DNA from: JBMOKU01 sp049324315 | Lineage (GTDB): Bacteria; Bacillota; Clostridia; Peptostreptococcales; Thermotaleaceae | Length of the DNA stretch: 64,000 bases | Assembly: GCA_049324315.1 (NCBI GenBank) | Contig: JBMOKU010000003.1 | Span: 68,248-132,247 of the forward strand | Direction: 5' to 3' | Shown: one piece after another, positions 1-7,427 of the stretch | Layout: each line of letters starts with the position of its first letter | Position numbering within the stretch: the first letter of the stretch is position 1 | Program-made: the position numbers and the translations under genes | The notes under the pieces: model-generated | The model's input: the letters and a program-made list of their open reading frames with translations, nothing else | The model's database searches: none | Told to the model about the DNA's origin: nothing

Positions 1-195
1 CTATCTAGCCATACATTTGTTTAATATTGCCTGTGACTCTTCAAATAATTTCTCAGGAGAAATGGTTAATTTTCGATCGAGAAAGAAATTTAAAATGCCT
101 TTTTTTTCATTCTTGCCATTTATTTTAATCGCATCAATATTGGTGGTAAAAACACCCTTTGACTGCTCTTTAACTTCCAATCTTTTCTTTCTCAT
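1..195 (-). CDS. Small hypothetical protein (64 aa)
   Basis: Unrecognised short protein, charged and lysine-rich, with no membrane segment. The ATG at 195 is chosen over an in-frame GTG at 204 because an AGGAGG site (204-209) sits 8 nt upstream of the ATG and would overlap the GTG. The stop codon lies exactly at the window edge, so the gene is complete. It is the last readable gene of a minus-strand stretch and lies about 45 nt downstream of the next gene, so the two could be co-transcribed. No function is proposed. Confidence 0.5.
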   Translation of the reverse strand: MRKKRLEVKEQSKGVFTTNIDAIKINGKNEKKGILNFFLDRKLTISPEKLFEESQAILNKCMAR

Positions 196-241
196 ATATT
201 CCACCTCCTATTATTATTATATCATACATTATGATAAATAA

Positions 242-1084
242 TTAAATATTAAAATACTCATATAGGTTAGAAATTTTGCTTTTTTCTAATTTCAGGATAT
301 GAAGGATCTTTTTTAATTGTGTTTCTTGTTCGTTCGTAAGATTCTTCCAATCAACGAAATGGTTTTTTTGGTCTAATGAATTTATCGCATAGATGATTTT
401 CGTGGCATTTAATTCCCATCTAAAAAGCATATATGTTTCAACCATTGGAACAATTATTCTAAAAGCGAGGAATTCTCTAGACCATTTTTCAAGTGTTGGA
501 GGTAGTCCATCAAATCTAGAGTTTTCATCTAAGTTCTTAAAATCAATGATTTCCACTTTTTTTGATTTTAAACATCTTCCAGTGCTGGTGTTTTTAATTT
601 TCTTGATTACACCATCCCAATCTGACGCATTCTTTGGAATCTCCCCGGAATACCCAACGCGAACTATTTTTTTGAAAAATCTACCATAAACAAAATATAC
701 AGAAAGAAAAAATTTATCTCCTAAAAGATGTCTGTACTTTTTTAAATCTTCATTTATTCGATCTAATGTGATTTGTATTTCTCTATTAGCAATGTAATCT
801 GAATATTTTAGTCTTTTTTCTAATCTTGAAATTCTTAGTATTTTAAATGAATATAAACCCAATGAGTTAGCCGTAAAAAATATACAAATCAATATAATAA
901 GCTGCTCTTTTATTAACGATATAAAAGAAATTTTACCAATAATATATGTAAGAAAAATATCATTAGATGCCAATAAAACCAACGTAGCGGATATAAAGGA
1001 TATAGAAAAGGCTAAAAGATTAATTTTAATTTTTTGTGAAAACAAACCCAATATTGCTGCTATTATATACAATGTCAAAATCAT
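242..1084 (-). CDS. Hypothetical membrane-anchored protein (280 aa)
   Basis: The N-terminal 80 residues hold three hydrophobic segments (about 1-16, 22-41 and 60-82). A soluble, charged tail of about 200 residues follows, presumably cytoplasmic, starting with a short coiled-coil-like stretch near 85-115. A TAGGAG site lies 8 nt before the ATG. I do not recognise the family. The tail has alternating strand-like hydrophobic patterning that could be a small sensory fold, but no motif supports this. Confidence 0.55.
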   Translation of the reverse strand: MILTLYIIAAILGLFSQKIKINLLAFSISFISATLVLLASNDIFLTYIIGKISFISLIKEQLIILICIFFTANSLGLYSFKILRISRLEKRLKYSDYIANREIQITLDRINEDLKKYRHLLGDKFFLSVYFVYGRFFKKIVRVGYSGEIPKNASDWDGVIKKIKNTSTGRCLKSKKVEIIDFKNLDENSRFDGLPPTLEKWSREFLAFRIIVPMVETYMLFRWELNATKIIYAINSLDQKNHFVDWKNLTNEQETQLKKILHILKLEKSKISNLYEYFNI

Positions 1085-1252
1085 TGATTACACTCCTACA
1101 GAAAAATACTTTTCTCTTTAGAAAATAATGCACTTATTATGGAATGTATCATAATTTTTCATCAATGTCAATAATTGTAAATTTCTACAGTGTTGCCATT
1201 TAAGACCCATACGAATATATTATAACGAAGACATTAAAAAGGAGTGAGATTT

Positions 1253-1657
1253 TTGTATCATAACGAATACTATAACATGCACAACTTTGTCCCTTATATT
1301 GATTACAACTATATGAGACAGCAGCCCAGACCCCCATTCGGTTTTCCTCCCGGTCCTCCATCCGGACCACCTTTTGGACCTCCATTTGGAACCCCTCCTG
1401 GCCAGCAAGGACCGCCAGCCACGCCTCCGCCTAGGTTTACACCACAAAGACCCGTATCAATTTTCGCAGTTGATCCCGGAGCCATAAGACCCTGTCAATT
1501 CCAATTCGTATATCTATGGTTAACAAATGGTAGAGAATTCTGGGCGTATCTGGTATTTGTCGGTAGAAGATCCGTAGCTGGTTTTAGATGGACCGGATTT
1601 AGATGGGTGTATTTTGGAACAGACCTTAGAAACATCGACAGCTTTGTATGTTATTAA
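1253..1657 (+). CDS. Proline/glycine-rich protein with aromatic C-terminal domain
   Basis: About 134 residues. After a tyrosine-rich start comes a tract of PFG, PPG and GPP triplets (about residues 25-65), then a compact domain rich in W, F, Y and R (about 80-134) that ends in a Cys-Tyr. TTG at 1253 is chosen as start: the GGAG site at 1241 lies 9 nt upstream, whereas the in-frame GTG at 1244 is inside that site. Proteins of this build occur in spore-forming Clostridia and a spore-surface role is plausible, but that is inference. It is monocistronic, with a strong terminator right after the stop. Confidence 0.65.
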   Translation: MYHNEYYNMHNFVPYIDYNYMRQQPRPPFGFPPGPPSGPPFGPPFGTPPGQQGPPATPPPRFTPQRPVSIFAVDPGAIRPCQFQFVYLWLTNGREFWAYLVFVGRRSVAGFRWTGFRWVYFGTDLRNIDSFVCY

Positions 1658-1664
1658 GTAATAT

Positions 1665-1709
1665 AATCCTAAAGAGGTGTGTCGGCACCTCCTTAGGATT
1701 TTTAATTTT
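1665..1709 (+). terminator. Intrinsic terminator of the proline-rich gene
   Basis: A 15-bp stem (1665-1679 with 1686-1700, one mismatch) and 6-nt loop, followed by a T-rich run. It starts eight bases after the stop codon. Confidence 0.9.
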
Positions 1710-1778
1710 AAAGCAGATAACTTAAACGGTCTGCATACGCATGTTGAAGTTATTTATTAAGACTATCATCATATATTT

Positions 1779-2387
1779 TCATACTTTCTTGATAACCATT
1801 CTAATTCCAAAGTATATCAACAATACTCCAACCATCAAATTCATGATTTGTATTACGTAAGACGGAAAAAATGTTTTAGAAAAACTGCCGGCTAAAGCAA
1901 TTAGCGTTAAAAAGAACATCGTGGACATCAATGCTCCAAAACCGAAAGCATAAACATCATTTCGTTTCATATTCTCTTCAGCGATTTTCGTTGAAAATAC
2001 ACCTGCCCAGAATATTATTGTAAGCGGACTTGAAGCTGTAAGGATGATCGCATGAAAAAACACACTATTTGAATCGGACATATTCTGCACACTTAAACTG
2101 GGCAGAAAACTGATATTGAACTGATTTAAAACTGTACTTAATCCAAAAACAAACAATATGGCAGCTCCAAATATTTTTAAACTAGATTTCATTTTCTTTC
2201 TCTCAATTATCGAAGCAATGCCAAGAATACCCGCAAGAATATAAAGCCCATCAATTAGAACAACACCCAATACGCCTGTTTCTGCTATATAAAATCCCCT
2301 TAATGACGCCGTTTGGAATATAAAGATACATATAGGACCTATTGCAAATTGTAATAGCATACCAAACGTGAACCCCTTAAAAACCAT
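1779..2387 (-). CDS. LysE/RhtB-family amino-acid exporter
   Basis: A 202-residue polytopic membrane protein with about six hydrophobic helices. The N-terminal segment GFTFGMLLQFAIGP matches the start of LysE-type translocators, which export amino acids using the membrane potential. The ATG at 2387 follows an AGAGG site by 8 nt; the in-frame GTG at 2396 overlaps that site. The gene lies 12 bp downstream of an Lrp-family regulator in the same direction, the classic arrangement for an exporter induced by its amino-acid substrate. The substrate cannot be read from the sequence. Confidence 0.8.
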   Translation of the reverse strand: MVFKGFTFGMLLQFAIGPICIFIFQTASLRGFYIAETGVLGVVLIDGLYILAGILGIASIIERKKMKSSLKIFGAAILFVFGLSTVLNQFNISFLPSLSVQNMSDSNSVFFHAIILTASSPLTIIFWAGVFSTKIAEENMKRNDVYAFGFGALMSTMFFLTLIALAGSFSKTFFPSYVIQIMNLMVGVLLIYFGIRMVIKKV

Positions 2388-2399
2388 CGTACACACCTC

Positions 2400-2840
2400 T
2401 CAAATATTAATATTTTCTTTCAGAGTAGATAAGGTAATAATAGTATTAGATTTAAGTACACCCTTGATTTTCTTTAGCGTATCTGATAAAAAGCATTCTA
2501 ACGATTTTGTATCTTCTACAAGCACTTTTAATAAGTAATCATACTCACCAGCAACATGATGGCACTCTAATACAGAATTATATTGAACAATAGCATTTCG
2601 AAAGTTTCCTATATTTTCGGTTTTATCAACATTGACAAAAATGAAGGCCAAAAGCTTGTAGTTCATCTTCTCTCTATTAACTTTAATCGTGTAATTTTCA
2701 ATGATTTTCGCTTCCTCCATCTTTCTTATCCTTTCAGATACTGCAGGGATAGAAAGGTTTACTTTTTTACTTATTTCAGAAGTAGTTGCCCTGCTATTTT
2801 CTTTTAATGCATCAATGATTTTCAAATCAATTATATCCAA
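2400..2840 (-). CDS. Lrp/AsnC-family transcriptional regulator
   Basis: The N-terminal winged helix-turn-helix opens with DIIDLKIIDALKENSRATTS and continues through NLSIPAVSERI. A C-terminal ligand-binding domain (about 65-145, containing HHVAGEYDYLLKV) is of the RAM type seen in Lrp/AsnC proteins. TTG at 2840 is preferred over GTG at 2849, because GAGGTG lies 6 nt before it and family members normally begin at this point. It is the first gene of a two-gene unit with the LysE exporter, which it probably controls in response to an amino acid. The roughly 300 bases upstream hold no other gene. Confidence 0.85.
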   Translation of the reverse strand: MDIIDLKIIDALKENSRATTSEISKKVNLSIPAVSERIRKMEEAKIIENYTIKVNREKMNYKLLAFIFVNVDKTENIGNFRNAIVQYNSVLECHHVAGEYDYLLKVLVEDTKSLECFLSDTLKKIKGVLKSNTIITLSTLKENINI

Positions 2841-3073
2841 AACAAACACCTCGATCTTTAATTAATTAATATCATTTTACATATCAGTTAACTGAAAGTA
2901 AATGTTTTTAAAATATTTATTAAATATTAAAGCAATACATGCTGTTTCCTTAAATATATTAATGATGATAGGTCGTAAATTCGTATCATACTTAAAATCA
3001 AAAGTGAGCATCAGATTATTTTCAGATTGTTATTATGTAATATGAAACGATTTTATAAAGATACAGTACAAAA

Positions 3074-3095
3074 GGGTGGACAAAATCGTCCACCC
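3074..3095 (-). terminator. Likely terminator of the DUF3795 gene
   Basis: A perfect 8-bp stem (3074-3081 with 3088-3095) and 6-nt loop. On the minus strand it is followed by TTTTG only, so the T-run is short. It lies 50 bases past the stop of the gene ending at 3145. The remaining bases of the 2841-3144 gap are AT-rich, with no gene seen. Confidence 0.6.
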
Positions 3096-3144
3096 CAATG
3101 TTCGATATGATTTTCACCATAATATCCAACAAATATTGTTCTAT

Positions 3145-3591
3145 TTATCCCTTTTTCTCCATACCACTGCATTTCCCACATTCCCTGTAATACCAAGAAT
3201 ATCTTATATTACACTTACTACATGTCCATTTTTCCTTCTGCAACGCTTGCCACTTTTCCTCACCAATATTTTTCAGCAAATTTAGGTTTCCTATGGATTC
3301 AGCATGATGTGGCTTTCCATCATTATTGAAATTCGTTAATTTCTCACACGGAAAATCACCGCATAAACTACAATATTCTATTTCTCTATCCCTGGCGCAA
3401 TCTCTTATGGCACAATCTCCACATTGATTTTCTAATCGGCATCCGGGACAAAATTCAAGGGGCTCATTTTTAAAACGATCATACACCGTCGGCATACTCA
3501 TAATATGTTCCCTGTTATCTTCTTCAAAAGCAACTTTAAAACTGCATGCGCCACAGTAAAGACCACAATATGCTATCAATTCATTTGACAT
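3145..3591 (-). CDS. DUF3795 cysteine-rich protein
   Basis: A 148-residue protein opening with YCGLYCGACSF and containing further Cys pairs (FCPGC, CGDCAIRDC, YCSLCGDFPC) plus a C-terminal CSKC...CGKC knuckle. This is the pattern of DUF3795 proteins, thought to bind zinc or a metal through their cysteines; the function is unknown. The ATG at 3591 follows a G-rich ribosome site by 7-8 nt; an upstream in-frame TTG (3609) lies before that site. It is a single gene with its own hairpin downstream. Confidence 0.8.
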   Translation of the reverse strand: MSNELIAYCGLYCGACSFKVAFEEDNREHIMSMPTVYDRFKNEPLEFCPGCRLENQCGDCAIRDCARDREIEYCSLCGDFPCEKLTNFNNDGKPHHAESIGNLNLLKNIGEEKWQALQKEKWTCSKCNIRYSWYYRECGKCSGMEKKG

Positions 3592-3673
3592 ATACTTACT
3601 TCCCCCCAAAGTATTTACTTATCAGCACTCTTGGTTAATAGCAAATTCACATCATAAGAAGTTACTGCTTGAA

Positions 3674-4132
3674 TTACTCTTTAAGCTTATAGATTAGTTC
3701 AGGAATCATGCGTCCCTTTTTAACAAGTGATTCGATTTCATCAGTTTGCACAGCTCCCATTTTCGTATAGAATTCTTTTGCTTGCGGGCTTGTTACTATT
3801 ACAAGTTCTTTAATGCCAAGGTTCTTACAGCTTTCAATCATATAATTCCATAGTAATTTTCCATATCCTTTGCCTATACATTGAGGTTTAATATAGAAAT
3901 ATTCTAGTGAAGTCTCATTCTTTTTGATTAAAATACTGTAAAATCCAACAATGTCCCTATCTCTCTCCATAATAAAAGTGGGATTATTATTTATAAAATC
4001 CTCTGTTACCTTATAAATAGACTTAAACTTTTCCATAAAGTCAGTATCATAACCCCAGTATGCCTCAGAGCTTATAGCAATATTGGTTAAAGTTTCAGCG
4101 TCGTTCTCTTTAGCTTTTCGTACGTTCAGCAT
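3674..4132 (-). CDS. GNAT-family N-acetyltransferase
   Basis: A 152-residue single GNAT domain. The acetyl-CoA-binding motif A is visible as QCIGKGYGKLLW near residue 83, followed by a motif-B-like FYTKMGA. Such enzymes move an acetyl group from acetyl-CoA to an amine. The substrate is not predictable here, and neighbours give no clue because the gene stands alone. A GGGGG ribosome site precedes the ATG. Confidence 0.85.
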   Translation of the reverse strand: MLNVRKAKENDAETLTNIAISSEAYWGYDTDFMEKFKSIYKVTEDFINNNPTFIMERDRDIVGFYSILIKKNETSLEYFYIKPQCIGKGYGKLLWNYMIESCKNLGIKELVIVTSPQAKEFYTKMGAVQTDEIESLVKKGRMIPELIYKLKE

Positions 4133-4230
4133 TATCTTATACCCCCTTATATAATTTTGTATTATAATAGCCTATCGATAATTCGCTAAATAAGAATGTT
4201 GCGTCGTAACATGGTGGTTGATATAAAATT

Positions 4231-4310
4231 CAACGGGCAGGCGTGGAAACCTGCCCCTACGCGGCCATACCCATCATTCAATGTAGGGGACGGTTTCCAT
4301 GCCATCCCGG
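4231..4310. repeat. Imperfect palindromic intergenic element
   Basis: Arms of 21 bases (4240-4260 and 4283-4303) are complementary at 18 positions, giving a long stem-loop. The left arm also contains a nested GGGCAGG/CCTGCCC hairpin and ends in CCCCTACG. That ending recurs in elements near 16.1, 17.5 and 18.6 kb. It codes for nothing visible and looks like a REP/MITE-type element. Confidence 0.6.
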
Positions 4311-4374
4311 GTTTTCAATGTCGCATCATTCTACCAATACGTCATATTTTATTTTAAAATGTGATTTAACAGAA

Positions 4375-5187
4375 TTAACTTTTATACATTTTTTTCAGTT
4401 CATTGACCATACCGCTCCATAATACATAAGATCGGCTTATCCCTTCAGAACAACTGCCCAACTTAACAATATCTAATAATCTTTCACTACATCTTTCCGG
4501 CTTCATATCAAAATTCTTAATGAAATGAAGTGTTCTTTTTCGACTAGGAAAATAAGTCCTGTTAATGGCAAACAAGGCTTGAACGAAATGATCAATTGCT
4601 ATATCTAGTGCAAAATGATAAAACAGTACGTCTTTTCTGGCTGCGGCACGTTCTAGATCTTCTATGTCTTCGAGTTTATCCAAATGATATTGTATAAGAA
4701 TTTCTGCTAATTTATCAGGATATTCGTACATTCTTTTTTTCAATGAACATAGAAAATCATTTTTATCATATAAAATATTGATATTCTTTAACATGGCACA
4801 ACGGCCTATAGGATAATAATAATTGTCTAGCTTATCCGGATAATCTCCATTGAGTATCGATTCGATATCGTTTAACGTTTCATTGATGATGAAATACATT
4901 AACCAGGTTTCAACACCATTTATTCGTACAAAATCTCCGATTCCCCAGTGTCCGCCTTCAAAAACATTGATTTTCCCTTCTTCTAATAAGTCACCCAATT
5001 GATTTATTAAAACTTGTCTCTTCTCAAATTCAGGTACTGTATCACAATAGATAAAAATATCAATATCACCCTCACCTGCTTTGTGGAGTGGAGTTTTACT
5101 CCCACTTATGCCAATTGATTGTACTTCCTTCATTGTTGAAATGCTATCTATTAGCAAGTTTAGTATCACTTCTATATCTCGAGCCAT
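4375..5187 (-). CDS. Nucleotidyltransferase-fold protein
   Basis: The N-terminal domain shows the DNA polymerase beta-type nucleotidyltransferase signature: GSKT at residues 29-32, then the metal-binding pair in GEGDIDIFIY (D41, D43). The rest (about 100-270) is helical and resembles the C-terminal part of standalone nucleotidyltransferase/DUF4037 proteins. Such proteins transfer a nucleotide to a drug or protein, but the target is not predictable. The ATG follows an unusually long G8 ribosome site. It stands alone, without a paired HEPN toxin gene. Confidence 0.7.
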   Translation of the reverse strand: MARDIEVILNLLIDSISTMKEVQSIGISGSKTPLHKAGEGDIDIFIYCDTVPEFEKRQVLINQLGDLLEEGKINVFEGGHWGIGDFVRINGVETWLMYFIINETLNDIESILNGDYPDKLDNYYYPIGRCAMLKNINILYDKNDFLCSLKKRMYEYPDKLAEILIQYHLDKLEDIEDLERAAARKDVLFYHFALDIAIDHFVQALFAINRTYFPSRKRTLHFIKNFDMKPERCSERLLDIVKLGSCSEGISRSYVLWSGMVNELKKMYKS

Positions 5188-5361
5188 GTTATTCCCCCCC
5201 CTTAGAAATATCAGCTTTTGTTCGTATAAGCCAACAAATATATACCAATTTATCTATATTATACCATCCTTTCATACAATTTTAATGAAGTTTATTACGA
5301 TCATTTATGCAGATTTTCATTACACTTTGTTCCCAGTGTCCTCAAAAAGGAGTTATATAAC

Positions 5362-5407
5362 ATGAAAAAACAAAAAACCATTGAATATTTACTATTTTCA
5401 ATGGTTT
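5362..5407 (-). terminator. Intrinsic terminator of the YdjM-like gene
   Basis: An 11-bp perfect stem (5375-5385 with 5397-5407), followed on the minus strand by a long T-rich run. It lies ten bases past the stop codon at 5418. Confidence 0.9.
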
Positions 5408-5417
5408 AGCAAGTACT

Positions 5418-5921
5418 TCATCTATTGATAAAGCAATTTGTCGCGATATAAAAATATTCGCAAAACCTCACGGCAGTTATTATTGTCAATGTGATCATAA
5501 GTATCTTTTCTGCTAAGCTTCCATTCCTTATTTGTCCGATACAGAACTTCGTTTTGAATGCTGGGTATAATAATCTACATCCTGAAGGAGTAAATAGATC
5601 AGCAAATATATGACAGCTTATCCCAATGAATAATCCCAGCCATAGAAAGAAGTATGCTGGAAACAAGTTTATCAGTACTATTGGCAATAAGAAGAAAAAT
5701 ATCGAATGGGTTATTGTTCTGTGTTTAATAAACTTCCACAAGGGAAATATTTTGCCCATCGGTGAACTTTTCTGATCAGCATCGGGTAACAAAGAACTGA
5801 CGACTATACCAATAATATAGTCACTTAAGCTTATATTTAAAGGTATCTTTAGTGTCTCAACCAATAATAATCCTAATAGCGTTGAAATCACAATATGCGT
5901 CCAGTGTCTGAAAACAATCAC
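5418..5921 (-). CDS. YdjM-like membrane-bound metal-dependent hydrolase
   Basis: About 167 residues with four hydrophobic helices. Conserved polar residues lie at the membrane edges: HWTH at the N-terminus, LPDAD near residue 45, KHRTITHS near 67, and HIFADLFTPSG near 105. This fits the DUF457/YdjM family, described as integral membrane metal-dependent hydrolases of unknown substrate. The start is unclear. A perfect AGGAGG overlaps the GTG used here, and no ATG, GTG or TTG lies at the usual distance in frame; an ATT three bases on is possible. Confidence 0.75.
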   Translation of the reverse strand: MIVFRHWTHIVISTLLGLLLVETLKIPLNISLSDYIIGIVVSSLLPDADQKSSPMGKIFPLWKFIKHRTITHSIFFFLLPIVLINLFPAYFFLWLGLFIGISCHIFADLFTPSGCRLLYPAFKTKFCIGQIRNGSLAEKILMITLTIITAVRFCEYFYIATNCFINR

Positions 5922-6089
5922 CTCCTAAACCCACTTTATAAAATCTATTATTTAGAAGGTGCAAATATATTTTGTCTACAAAAAGAAAGGCTCTATTAAA
6001 GAATACTTCTGTTATAATAACATTTTAAGGGAACCTCAAAGAAGGTCCCCTTAGTTCCAATTTACCAAATATGATCCTGTGCAACTTTT

Positions 6090-6320
6090 TTACTGCTGAG
6101 TATTATTGTAAATCTTTAAGGTTTTTGTCATGAATTCGATCATCTTTGAATCCCAACCTTTGAAAAATTCTATAGGCACTTTATCCATATTTAAACTTGG
6201 TAAATCATCTTCTCTTCCATGTAATAACACCTTTATTTCATCCAGGGATAGTCCAATAAACTTTAACGTAAGGATTTGCTGCAGTCTTAAAAAATCCTCA
6301 TCATCATAAACCCTGACCAA
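6090..6320 (-). pseudogene. MerR-family regulator remnant (DNA-binding half missing)
   Basis: The reading frame begins in the middle of a MerR protein: RVYDDEDFLRLQQI, then FIGLSLDEIKVLL, which are the second half of the MerR DNA-binding domain. The recognition helix and wing (normally about 35 residues) are absent and a stop codon lies just upstream in frame. There is no ribosome site at the first possible start. The C-terminal tail is short and gives no ligand clue. It is most likely a 5'-deleted gene. Expression from the TTG at 6320 cannot be excluded. Confidence 0.65.
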
Positions 6321-6482
6321 AGGTTAGAGTCAATATATATTGGTGAAATTTTTTAGCTTTTAATATACATTGAAAAATAGATGAGATAGAAATATCTCAA
6401 AATGGTTAAAATGTATTTGCATCTTTTATCATCTTATGTAATTTCAAACATTAAAAAACACTCTCTCTATAAACAGCAGCTA

Positions 6483-6511
6483 TTGAACAGATCAAAGAAA
6501 TGGAGTATAAT
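6483..6511 (+). promoter_or_regulatory. Sigma-A-type promoter of tRNA-Thr
   Basis: TTGAAC (6483-6488), a 17-bp spacer and TATAAT (6506-6511). The tRNA begins 15 bases after the -10 box. The upstream bases 6321-6482 hold no gene. Confidence 0.85.
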
Positions 6512-6525
6512 GGAAATATCAATCA

Positions 6526-6601
<76 letters not shown>

Positions 6602-6606
6602 AAAAC

Positions 6607-6635
6607 AAAAACCTTGCGATAACAAGGTTTTTTTA
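6607..6635 (+). terminator. Intrinsic terminator of tRNA-Thr
   Basis: AAACCTTG/CAAGGTTT stem with a 6-nt loop and a run of T, starting six bases past the tRNA CCA end. Confidence 0.88.
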
Positions 6636-6724
6636 TATTGCAAAAAGCTATTTACTTGTATATTTTTAGTCAAATGGTAATGCCGATAAGAATGGTTCTG
6701 CATATATAAGATATTATAGATTTA

Positions 6725-7165
6725 CTATTCCCCTACTACCGTCTCATAAGGCCAATCTATGATACCACCCAGGTTATATACATTGGTATAGCCTAGCTTA
6801 ACCAAGATATCAGCAGCCTGGGCGCTGCGTCTGCCGCTTCTGCAGTAAACGAATATGGGCACATCCTTATCCCATATTTTAGCTTCTGCTTCTGCTTTCA
6901 ATACATCTAAAGGAATCAGCATACTGTCAGTGATATGCTTCTCTACATACTCTTCCTTGGTTCTCACATCCAAAAGGATGATCTGCTCTTCCGAATCAAG
7001 CCTTTCCTTGGCTTCTTGTGGCGATATATTGCTGTACTGCGGTTGTTGTACTACCTGGGTATTTTCCACGCTTTCCTTCATCTCTTCCACTTTTGTCTTG
7101 TCTGCACATCCGGATAAAACCATAAATACTGCGGCTATCAATAGTATGACGCTTATTTTTTTCAT
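6725..7165 (-). CDS. Rhodanese-domain lipoprotein
   Basis: A 146-residue precursor. The lipoprotein signal peptide ends in LSGC (lipidated Cys20). A linker of about 25 residues precedes a single rhodanese domain (about 45-146) with active-site loop CRSGRRS (C108). It should sit on the outer face of the membrane and carry a persulfide for sulfur transfer, or serve in thiol redox chemistry. The ATG at 7165 follows GGAGG by 5 nt; an earlier in-frame GTG overlaps that site. It is divergent from the histidine kinase gene at 7428. Confidence 0.9.
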   Translation of the reverse strand: MKKISVILLIAAVFMVLSGCADKTKVEEMKESVENTQVVQQPQYSNISPQEAKERLDSEEQIILLDVRTKEEYVEKHITDSMLIPLDVLKAEAEAKIWDKDVPIFVYCRSGRRSAQAADILVKLGYTNVYNLGGIIDWPYETVVGE

Positions 7166-7427
7166 ATATACCTCCACTGTTTCATATTTTGAAGATTTCC
7201 TATGGATTACACTTACCTCTAAATCCGTGAGATAATCTTAGCCACATATTGATTTTACCAGAAAGCTGTGAATCAAGACAAGTCTCTATTCAACTGATAA
7301 ATCATACTGAGCAGCCTTATGTCTATAAATACCGATTGCAAAGCAAATTGAAATCCTATACAATCTGAGTAAATACGACATATCATCCACGATGATTAAG
7401 AACCTAACGAAAGGTGTATTCGCTAAC

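Noticed and set aside
1220..1447. Arg/Trp-rich frames opposite the proline-rich gene
   Set aside because: Shadow of Pro/Gly codons; the plus-strand gene has a ribosome site and terminator.
4375..5187. Toxin-antitoxin (nucleotidyltransferase/HEPN) pair
   Set aside because: No HEPN-like partner gene lies beside the nucleotidyltransferase; it stands alone.
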